In this document: positions 14,159 to 21,213 of the stretch, in pieces
Position numbering within the stretch: the first letter of the stretch is position 1
How the letters are laid out: every line of letters begins with the position of its first letter
The notes under the pieces: model-generated
Databases searched by the model: none
What the model saw: the letters and a program-made list of their open reading frames with translations, nothing else
Told to the model about the DNA's origin: nothing
Program-made: the position numbers and the translations under genes
NCBI GenBank assembly: GCA_946616365.1
Contig: CAMOIX010000032.1
Coordinates: 1 to 27,906, forward strand
Origin: AC2028 sp002373595
Lineage (GTDB): Bacteria; Bacillota; Clostridia; Lachnospirales; Lachnospiraceae
Direction: 5' to 3'
DNA length: 27,906 nt

Positions 14159-14995
14159 ATGGAAACCACGGATCTGATTAAAAAATACGAATTTAAGATA
14201 AAGAAAAAGTTCGGGCAGAACTTTCTGATCGACGGAAATATCTTAAACGGTATAGCGGATGCTGCAGATGTGGGACCGGATGATACCGTGCTTGAGATAG
14301 GCCCGGGACTCGGCGCACTTACAAGGATCCTTGCTCAGAGGGCGAGGAAGGTCATCGCGATAGAGATAGACGATACGCTGATCCCGATACTCGGAGAGAC
14401 TCTTGCGGAGTATTCGAATGTAAGGATCGTAAACGATGATGTATTAAAGGTTGATATCGCTTCTCTTCTCAGGGAAGAAGGTGCAGGATCGTTTAAGGTC
14501 GTTGCCAATCTCCCATACTACATTACGACCCCGATCATCATGAATCTGCTCGAGAGAGAGCTGCCGACGGAGAGCATTACCGTAATGGTCCAGAGGGAAG
14601 TTGCGGACAGGATGTGTGCAAAGCCCGGCGGGAAGGATTACGGAGCACTTACTCTGGCGGTTCAGTATTACTCGGATCCCGAGATAGTGCTGAATGTTTC
14701 CCCGGGATGTTTTATTCCCAGGCCGGAAGTCGGAAGTGCCGTAGTAAGAATGGTAAGATATGACGATGCACCGTGCAAGCCTGCAGACCCCGGATTTATG
14801 TTTGATCTCATCAGGGCTTCCTTTAATCACAGGAGGAAGACTTTGGCTAACGGAGTGATCGGAATGCCTGCGTTGGGTATATCCAGGGAGCAGGTATATG
14901 AAGCTCTGAAAAAGATGGACCTCCCCGAACAGACCAGGGGAGAGACGCTTAGCGTGGAGCAGTTTGCGCAGCTGAGCGATCTGCTGAAAAAATGA
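14159..14995 (+). CDS. rsmA: 16S rRNA dimethyladenosine transferase (KsgA)
   Basis: Dimethylates two adjacent adenines in the 3'-terminal hairpin of 16S rRNA during 30S maturation, using SAM. The 278-residue product has KKKFGQNFLID (15-25), SAM motif I LEIGPGLGALT (45-55), the acidic ribose contact AIEID, DDVLKVD (93-99), and catalytic motif IV NLPYYITTP (117-125). The C-terminal helical domain has SFNHRRKTL. The ATG at 14159 gives the family N-terminus. The frame is open 25 codons further upstream, but that sequence overlaps the promoter and looks unlike the family. A minimal AGG directly abutting the ATG is not a working Shine-Dalgarno, so leaderless initiation is suspected. It is followed after 36 bases by an acyltransferase gene on the same strand. 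Confidence 0.95.
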   Translation: METTDLIKKYEFKIKKKFGQNFLIDGNILNGIADAADVGPDDTVLEIGPGLGALTRILAQRARKVIAIEIDDTLIPILGETLAEYSNVRIVNDDVLKVDIASLLREEGAGSFKVVANLPYYITTPIIMNLLERELPTESITVMVQREVADRMCAKPGGKDYGALTLAVQYYSDPEIVLNVSPGCFIPRPEVGSAVVRMVRYDDAPCKPADPGFMFDLIRASFNHRRKTLANGVIGMPALGISREQVYEALKKMDLPEQTRGETLSVEQFAQLSDLLKK

Positions 14996-15031
14996 TCCAC
15001 CTGCAATACGGAACAGAGAGTAAAAAAGCAA

Positions 15032-16246
15032 ATGAGTGATGTATCCGGCAAAAAAACAAATACGACCTCTGCATCGGAGAGAACCGCGTGGATAGACGGA
15101 CTCAAAGGTATAGCATGCCTCGGAGTCTTTATATGTCACCTCCTGATATCGTCTTTTCCAGCTGTGATAAACGGCGATCCTGCGGTAAAGATGCTGTCCG
15201 GCAACGCAGAGCTCCGGATATCCAACGACCCTCTGCTCATACTCGTAAACGGTAACTTCTGGGTATGCATATTCTTTACTGTTACGGGATTTCTTGCGGC
15301 AAAAGCAGTCTTTGGAGCGGAGGACAAACCGAACTTCAGGGAAAAGATCGGGACTATGACTTTAAAACGTTATCCCAGACTGATGATCCCCGCATTTGTT
15401 GCGGCATTTTTGCACTATTTTATCAACAGCGGAGCTGCAAAGATCTTTGCGCAGTATATTGAAAAACAGGACAGATACAGCTTCTACGGAATATTCAGCC
15501 ACGGATTAGTATTTACATGGATATATGAGGATATCACTCTTACCGGAGAATACTGGACACTTCACTATCTGCTTTTCGGATTTTGGATCGCGATACTTAT
15601 CGCATTTATGGATAGCAGGAAGTCAAGGTTTATCCCGGTTTTGTACCTCATACTTGCATTTGCGAGCATCAAGATCAATGTCAAATTCATGGGCTTCTTC
15701 TTCGGAGTCCTGCTTGCGGATCTGACCGAATACGGAAGGCTCTCAAAGATCATTCCCGGGAAGTATCTGAAGGATAAAAAGTTTTTAGCGATCGCAAAAT
15801 GGCTGCTTATCGTGATCGGAGGCTACTTCGGAGGATATCCGCTCAGGGACCGGGGACTCATACCGCCTCTTTTTGCACCGCTTAAGGTTCTGTGCGATCA
15901 TCTTCCCGCAGGAGGAGATATGGCGATCAGATCGTTCGGAGCATTCCTTATCATGGGAGGCTTGCTTGTAGGCGGATATGCAGGAACAAATAAGGTTCTT
16001 GCTTCAAAGATCCCGCTCTTTTTCGGAAAAATATGTTACTCGATATATCTTGTTCACATGTTCCTGATGGAAGATTTCTGGGCTCCTATTCTGAAACCTC
16101 TCGTTGATAAGACGGGAAACTACCTCGCGGCGGCAGTTATAAGCCAGGTAATAATGATCGCAATTGTGCTTGGATGCGCGATTTTAATGAATACAACGAT
16201 AGAACGGTATTCTGACAGGCTCTGTAAAAAGATCAAAATTCAGTGA
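15032..16246 (+). CDS. Membrane acyltransferase, acyltransferase-3 family
   Basis: A 404-residue polytopic protein with about ten membrane helices, of the family that O-acetylates or O-acylates cell-surface polysaccharides, peptidoglycan and lipids. The N-terminal RTAWIDGLKGIACLGVFICH carries the typical D-x-L-[KR]-G-I and the essential histidine of helix 1. A conserved LKRYPRLMIP segment follows near 110, and the C-terminal helices include FFGKICYSIYLVHMFLM with the family's second histidine. The ATG is preceded only by a weak GAGAG. The gene probably shares a transcript with rsmA (36-base gap), but there is no functional link that I can see. The acceptor is unknown. No SGNH extension is present, so it may act alone. 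Confidence 0.88.
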   Translation: MSDVSGKKTNTTSASERTAWIDGLKGIACLGVFICHLLISSFPAVINGDPAVKMLSGNAELRISNDPLLILVNGNFWVCIFFTVTGFLAAKAVFGAEDKPNFREKIGTMTLKRYPRLMIPAFVAAFLHYFINSGAAKIFAQYIEKQDRYSFYGIFSHGLVFTWIYEDITLTGEYWTLHYLLFGFWIAILIAFMDSRKSRFIPVLYLILAFASIKINVKFMGFFFGVLLADLTEYGRLSKIIPGKYLKDKKFLAIAKWLLIVIGGYFGGYPLRDRGLIPPLFAPLKVLCDHLPAGGDMAIRSFGAFLIMGGLLVGGYAGTNKVLASKIPLFFGKICYSIYLVHMFLMEDFWAPILKPLVDKTGNYLAAAVISQVIMIAIVLGCAILMNTTIERYSDRLCKKIKIQ

Positions 16247-16273
16247 TCCGACACAAGATGTAGATCTTTATTC

Positions 16274-16285
16274 ACTAAATTTAGT
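16274..16285. promoter_or_regulatory. 12-bp palindrome upstream of the TPR gene promoter
   Basis: ACTAAATTTAGT is a perfect palindrome 7 bases upstream of the -35 element at 16293. It could be a regulator site or a chance AT-rich palindrome. No matching second copy was seen nearby. Confidence 0.3.
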
Positions 16286-16292
16286 AGTTTGC

Positions 16293-16322
16293 TGGACATT
16301 TACATACAATTTATGGTAAAAT
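16293..16322 (+). promoter_or_regulatory. Promoter of the TPR gene and glgB
   Basis: TGGACA (16293-16298), 18 bases, TAAAAT (16317-16322) with TG one base upstream (extended -10). Predicted start near 16329, about 45 bases before the GTG start codon. Confidence 0.65.
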
Positions 16323-16373
16323 TCTCTCGACTATGTTATAGATGTTGTGGTCATAGACGAGAGGATTTTTACT

Positions 16374-19091
16374 GTGAACAAACATGAATATGAGATCAGA
16401 GCCGAGGAGATCAACAGGAGGCTCGATGAAGGGGACTTTGTCGGGGCTTCGGAGATAGCCGACACCATTGACTGGTCGAGGGTAAAGAAATCCGGAAAGC
16501 TCTGTGTTATAGCCGATATTTACAGAAAAGTACACAGATACGAGGACGCGATAGACATTCTCCAGCTCGCACAGGAGAGAAACCCGGAAGGGAAAGACAT
16601 AATCTTTTCGCTCTGTGAGCTTTATATCAAGATAGACGATGTTTCCGCAGCCGTCGATACTTATCAGGAATTCTGCAAGATAGCATCCAGGGATCCCCGG
16701 AGATATATCCTTCAGTACAAATTATACGAATCACAGGGAGTAAGCCTCGAAGAAAGGATTGCCGTCCTCGAGGAGTACAAGAACAGGGACTACAAGGAAA
16801 AGTGGGCATACACTCTCGCACATTGTCTGCACCGTGCAGGATATGCAACCAGATGCGTTGAGGAGTGCGACGAACTCATCACTTTCTTTGGCGAAGGAAA
16901 ATATGTCATCAAGGCGATGGAACTCAAAATGCTCCACGAGCCTCTGACTCCCCAGCAGCAGGAAATCTACGACAACAGATTCAAAAAGCGCGAGGAGACT
17001 TATTACGATGCGTCCTGCGATCCGAGGGATGTACTTCCCGAGGTTACTGCGGATGATGAGAGACGTGCTCTGGCACTCGGACATACTCAGGTATTTGCCG
17101 GCGTGAAGGACGATGATCTGGGTATTCAGGTCCGCACGATGGATGTGAGCGAGTACGGAACAGTCAATCTCCAGCAGGCTATAGCCGAGGGTGTACAGGA
17201 AGTGCTCACTAACGGTTCCGAGGAGGAGAAGGAAGCTGTTACCAGGACCATCCTTGCTCCCATGTATGAGTCGGATACAGGAGAACTCGAAAGCGCTGAG
17301 CTTGAAGAGATAAGCGGTGATGATATCGAGACGGGAGAGATCCCCGATACAGCGGAAGATGCTGTGGAAGATCTGCCGGAAGAAATACTGGCTGCCGCAG
17401 CTCAGCAGAAGGAAGAAGAAGGAGTTCTCACTCACACGGAAGTTTTCTTCGGTGAGACCGGAGAGATAAAGGATATCGAAGGAGCTCTCAAAGAAGCACT
17501 TCGCGATGAGAGCGATCACGAGAAAGAGATTTCCAGACAGATGCTCTATGAAGTGGCGAGTGAGCAGATGGATGGTACCACCGAGAGAGTTGTCGAGGAA
17601 GGTGAGAACGGCAGAAGAGTATACCACCCTGTAGCCGAAAGCGCTGCAGAAAAGGAAGCTCGCACCGCAGAACCTCCCGAGGAGATAGCAGGAAGCCTCA
17701 CTCAGGAGGCTGACGGACAGATAGGTCTTGCAATGCCTGAAAAGGCAGAGCCCGCGAGACAGATCACCGGACAGCTCAATATTTCCGATGTGATGATCGA
17801 GTGGGAGAAACTCAAGCAGGAGACCGAGGAACGCCACAAAGAAGAGTTTCACAAGAGAGTAAAGAGAGAGACCGGTGAGCTCTTTGACGAATTTGAGAAG
17901 CAGGTACTCGACAGCAAACTCGCGCAGTTAGAGCGTGAAGCCGAGGCAGAGGCACGCGAGAAGAGAGACAGAGAAGAAGCCGAAGCACAGAGACTTGCAA
18001 ACGGCGAAGACATATTGACTCAGCTTGCAGACAACGACATGGACGATGAGCCCGAGGACGTCGTATCGGATGAGGCAACAGAAGAAACGGAAAGGTTCTG
18101 CGAGAGCGAGGAAGAGGTTGCCGAAGCTGAGCAAACCGAAGAGGCTCAGACAGAAGAAATCCCGACAGAAGAGATTCAGGCAGAAGAAGCTGCAGCCGAG
18201 GATGGGACACAGGTCGAGGAAACAGCGGAAAACGATGCGGAGATCGAAGCAGCCGCAGCAGATACCGAAGCAGAGACCGCGACAGACAACGCAGAAGAGA
18301 TTGCGAACGAGACTGAAGAAAGATCCGCGCAGGATTCTTCGAGGAGTCTCAGCAAGGAGCAGAAAGAACTCTTCGCAACATACATCCAGAGCAAAGAAGC
18401 CAAGAACGATCTGGCAGAGATGCTCGACAACATAAGCATGGCATCATATACCGGAAACATCAGACTTACCGGCGATGACGGAATAGATCTCGGTTCGTTT
18501 GCAGTCAAGATACTGAAGTATGTCAGGTCCAGCGACGGCAACTTCACCGGACAGGTCGGCAAGATCACCGGAGACGATCTGAATAAAAAAGATGTCGTCA
18601 AGATGGTAGAGCAGTTCTCGGGAGGAGGACTTATCATAGAGGGCGCGTCGGCAATGAACGACGAGACCAAAGATATGCTCAGAGGAAGCCTCGAGAAGGA
18701 GAACCTCGGCATAGTTGTCATCCTTACCGATAAGAGAAAGAATATGGAGAAGCTCCTGAAGAACGACGAGCGTCTGATGAAGATGTTCAATGCTTCTATG
18801 GATGTTAAGGCTCTCAGCGAGAAGAAACTCGTTGCCTTTGCAGAGAAGTATGCTTTCAACAAGGATTACAAGATCGACCAGATGGGTATGCTCGAGCTCC
18901 ATCACAGGATCGAGATCAGACAGACCAACAACCACGCAGTCAATGTTGTGGAAGTAATGCAGATGGTTGATGAGGCAATACAGAACGTAAACAGGAAAAC
19001 ACCCACGCATTTCTTTGACATTTTGCTTGGCAGGCGATACGATGAAGAAGACCGAGTCATACTCGGAGAGAAAGATTTTCGCACAGCATAG
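16374..19091 (+). CDS. TPR / acidic linker / degenerate AAA+ protein
   Basis: A 905-residue cytosolic protein that I do not recognise as a named gene. Residues 1-210 are paired helices of TPR character (for example RKVHRYEDAIDILQLAQERNP). Residues 230-400 hold two similar segments, each starting HT[QE]VF (237-241 and 354-358) and followed by an acidic amphipathic stretch ending in an EKEA/EKEI helix. TGE[IL] recurs at 302, 320, 362 and 500. Residues 480-545 look like a charged coiled coil, and 555-655 are almost purely Glu, Ala and Thr. The C-terminal 245 residues resemble a CbxX/SpoVK-type AAA+ domain and lid, but the P-loop position reads TGDDGIDLGS (699-708), without GKT. The Walker B position reads GLIIEGASA, without the DE pair. 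The GTG at 16374 has GAGAGG nine bases upstream. An earlier GTG at 16347 lacks this. glgB follows after 23 bases. Confidence 0.75.
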   Translation: MNKHEYEIRAEEINRRLDEGDFVGASEIADTIDWSRVKKSGKLCVIADIYRKVHRYEDAIDILQLAQERNPEGKDIIFSLCELYIKIDDVSAAVDTYQEFCKIASRDPRRYILQYKLYESQGVSLEERIAVLEEYKNRDYKEKWAYTLAHCLHRAGYATRCVEECDELITFFGEGKYVIKAMELKMLHEPLTPQQQEIYDNRFKKREETYYDASCDPRDVLPEVTADDERRALALGHTQVFAGVKDDDLGIQVRTMDVSEYGTVNLQQAIAEGVQEVLTNGSEEEKEAVTRTILAPMYESDTGELESAELEEISGDDIETGEIPDTAEDAVEDLPEEILAAAAQQKEEEGVLTHTEVFFGETGEIKDIEGALKEALRDESDHEKEISRQMLYEVASEQMDGTTERVVEEGENGRRVYHPVAESAAEKEARTAEPPEEIAGSLTQEADGQIGLAMPEKAEPARQITGQLNISDVMIEWEKLKQETEERHKEEFHKRVKRETGELFDEFEKQVLDSKLAQLEREAEAEAREKRDREEAEAQRLANGEDILTQLADNDMDDEPEDVVSDEATEETERFCESEEEVAEAEQTEEAQTEEIPTEEIQAEEAAAEDGTQVEETAENDAEIEAAAADTEAETATDNAEEIANETEERSAQDSSRSLSKEQKELFATYIQSKEAKNDLAEMLDNISMASYTGNIRLTGDDGIDLGSFAVKILKYVRSSDGNFTGQVGKITGDDLNKKDVVKMVEQFSGGGLIIEGASAMNDETKDMLRGSLEKENLGIVVILTDKRKNMEKLLKNDERLMKMFNASMDVKALSEKKLVAFAEKYAFNKDYKIDQMGMLELHHRIEIRQTNNHAVNVVEVMQMVDEAIQNVNRKTPTHFFDILLGRRYDEEDRVILGEKDFRTA

Positions 19092-19114
19092 ACATCTGAA
19101 ACGGGAGGCAGTAA

Positions 19115-21109
19115 ATGGCAGCTTCGACCAAAACGACCAAGAAGACAGATGAGAAGAAAACTGCAGCGTCTTCAAAATCCGCAAGTACGGTAAAGACTTC
19201 AAAGAAGTCAGATGAAAAGAAGGTATTTATCTCTAAGGATGATATGTATCTTTTCGGTCAGGGAGTGCATTACGAGATTTATGAGAAACTCGGAGCGCAT
19301 CTCTCTGTTGAGAACGGAAAGAAGGGAGTTTTCTTTGCCACTTGGGCTCCTGCGGCGGAAAGTGTATATGTAATCGGATCATTTAACTGCTGGAATGAAA
19401 CCGCACATCCGATGAAAAAACTCGGTGATGTGGGCATATGGGCAGTATTTATCCCCGGTGTTGAAGTCGGTGAGATGTATAAGTTCCTTATCCATACCAA
19501 GGACGGACGCAAACTCTACAAGGCAGATCCGTATGCAAACTATGCAGAGTTCAGACCCGGTACCGCATCCATAGTAACTGACCTTTCCGGGTTTAAATGG
19601 GAAGATTCCAAATGGGAGAAGGACCGCGATAAGAAGGACTGGAGCAAGGAGCCGATGGCGATCTACGAATGCCACATCGGATCCTTCATGAAGCATCCCA
19701 ACGGCACGGAAGATGGATTCTACAATTACAGAGAGTTCGCAGAGAGGATCGTAGAGTATCTCAAAGAGATGAAGTATACCCATGTAGAACTGATGGGTAT
19801 TGCAGAGCATCCCTTTGACGGATCCTGGGGATATCAGGTGACGGGCTATTATGCTCCGACCTCCAGATACGGCGAGCCCAAAGATTTCATGTATCTTGTA
19901 AATGAGCTTCATAAGAACGGCATCGGAGTTATCCTTGATTGGGTTCCCGCACATTTTGCAACCGACGCCCATGGACTCGGTGAGTTTGACGGATCTTGCA
20001 TTTACGAGCATCCGGATCCGAGGCTCGGAGAGCATCCCGACTGGGGAACCAAGATATTCAACTATTCCAAGGCAGAGGTCAAGAATTTCCTTATAGCAAA
20101 CGTACTCTACTGGCTCAGGGAATTCCATGTTGACGGTATCAGAGTGGATGCAGTTGCATCGATGCTCTATCTTGATTATGGCAAGAAGGACGGTCAGTGG
20201 CTTCCCAATAAAGATGGCGGCAATAAGAATTACGATGCGATAGAGTTTTTCAAGCATCTCAATTCGGTTGTTCGCGGAACATATCCCGGATTCCTTACCA
20301 TTGCGGAGGAATCTACCGCTTGGCCCAATGTTACGGGCGAGATCGGAGGAGAGGGACTCGGATTTGCATTCAAGTGGAACATGGGCTGGATGCATGATTT
20401 CTGCGAGTATATGAAGCTCGATCCCGTTATGAGAAAGGGCAATCACTATGCGATGACCTTCGCCATGACCTATAACGAGAGCGAGAATTACATCCTGCCT
20501 CTTTCGCATGATGAGGTGGTTCATCTCAAATGTTCGATGCTCGGCAAGATGCCCGGATATCAGATAGATAAGTATGCAAACCTGCGTGTCGGATATACAT
20601 ATATGTTCGGTCACAGCGGCAAGAAGCTCCTTTTCATGGGACAGGATTTTGCGCAGGAGAGAGAGTGGAGCGAAGCCAGGGAGCTCGACTGGTTCCTGCT
20701 CGGAGAGAAGAATAACTCCGGCATGAAGCTCTATGTGCAGAATCTCCTTGAGCTTTATCGCGATTATCCCTGCCTGTACCGCATAGACAACAGCTGGAAG
20801 GGCTTCGAGTGGATGAATGCGGATGATGCGGACAGAAGTATCTATTCATTTGTAAGAAGGGATGAAACAGGCAAGAAAAATCTCCTCTTTATCCTTAATA
20901 TGACCCCCATGCGCTGGGACAACTACATGGTTCCCGTTCCGAAAGCGAAAAAGTACAAACTGGTGCTGAATTCGGATGAGGAAAAATATGCAGGCTGGGG
21001 AAATGAGGCACCCGCAGAGATAAATGCCGACAAGGTGCCCTGTGCGCTTCAGAAATATTCGATAAGCCTGGATATCGCACCGTATACGGCTTTGATATAT
21101 GAGTTCTAA
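19115..21109 (+). CDS. glgB: 1,4-alpha-glucan branching enzyme with basic N-terminal tail
   Basis: Cuts alpha-1,4 glucan chains and rejoins them in alpha-1,6 linkage during glycogen synthesis. The 664-residue protein has a CBM48-type N-terminal domain (about 60-160, FATWAPAAESVYVIGSFNCW) and a GH13 barrel: DWVPAHF (275-281), the nucleophile Asp 345 in GIRVDAVASML, the acid/base Glu 398 in TIAEEST, and the third carboxylate in LSHDEVVH. A C-terminal beta domain completes it. The first 36 residues are an unusual Lys/Thr/Ser-rich tail (TKTTKKTDEKK, then KTSKKSDEKK) that the usual enzyme lacks. GGGAGG lies seven bases before the ATG. It is downstream of the TPR/degenerate AAA+ gene by 23 bases and probably shares its promoter. 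No other glg genes are in the window, so glycogen genes are scattered here. Confidence 0.95.
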   Translation: MAASTKTTKKTDEKKTAASSKSASTVKTSKKSDEKKVFISKDDMYLFGQGVHYEIYEKLGAHLSVENGKKGVFFATWAPAAESVYVIGSFNCWNETAHPMKKLGDVGIWAVFIPGVEVGEMYKFLIHTKDGRKLYKADPYANYAEFRPGTASIVTDLSGFKWEDSKWEKDRDKKDWSKEPMAIYECHIGSFMKHPNGTEDGFYNYREFAERIVEYLKEMKYTHVELMGIAEHPFDGSWGYQVTGYYAPTSRYGEPKDFMYLVNELHKNGIGVILDWVPAHFATDAHGLGEFDGSCIYEHPDPRLGEHPDWGTKIFNYSKAEVKNFLIANVLYWLREFHVDGIRVDAVASMLYLDYGKKDGQWLPNKDGGNKNYDAIEFFKHLNSVVRGTYPGFLTIAEESTAWPNVTGEIGGEGLGFAFKWNMGWMHDFCEYMKLDPVMRKGNHYAMTFAMTYNESENYILPLSHDEVVHLKCSMLGKMPGYQIDKYANLRVGYTYMFGHSGKKLLFMGQDFAQEREWSEARELDWFLLGEKNNSGMKLYVQNLLELYRDYPCLYRIDNSWKGFEWMNADDADRSIYSFVRRDETGKKNLLFILNMTPMRWDNYMVPVPKAKKYKLVLNSDEEKYAGWGNEAPAEINADKVPCALQKYSISLDIAPYTALIYEF

Positions 21110-21118
21110 CCCATAATG

Positions 21119-21147
21119 CTAAAGATTTGGGGGGACATTTCCGAAAT
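21119..21147 (+). promoter_or_regulatory. Sigma-28 (SigD/FliA)-like flagellar promoter
   Basis: CTAAA (21119-21123), 17 bases, CCGAAAT (21141-21147). The bacterial flagellar consensus is TAAA - about 15 - GCCGATAT, so the -10 matches six of seven core bases, and the spacing is one base long when counted to the GCCGATAT position. Predicted start about 21154-21157, inside the left arm of the glgB terminator. It would drive the flagellar block to its right. Confidence 0.45.
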
Positions 21148-21179
21148 AAAAGGTGAGCACTTATGGGCTCGCCTTTTTT
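21148..21179 (+). terminator. glgB terminator
   Basis: An 11-bp stem with one G-T pair (21148-21158 with 21167-21177), loop ACTTATGG, followed by a T-run. An ATG at 21163 in the loop opens the frame of the next gene, but this cannot be its real start. Confidence 0.8.
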
Positions 21180-21213
21180 GGACTCAAAAACAGGATTTCA
21201 AAGGAGTTTCATC

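Noticed and set aside
16731..17852. Long open frame (373 codons) on the minus strand inside the TPR gene
   Set aside because: The plus-strand frame carries TPR and conserved domains and a ribosome site. The reverse frame is Ser/Leu/Phe-rich with no motif, an effect of the Glu-rich codon bias.
19379..20614. Long open frame (411 codons) on the minus strand inside glgB
   Set aside because: It overlaps a clear branching enzyme and has no recognisable domain or Shine-Dalgarno site.
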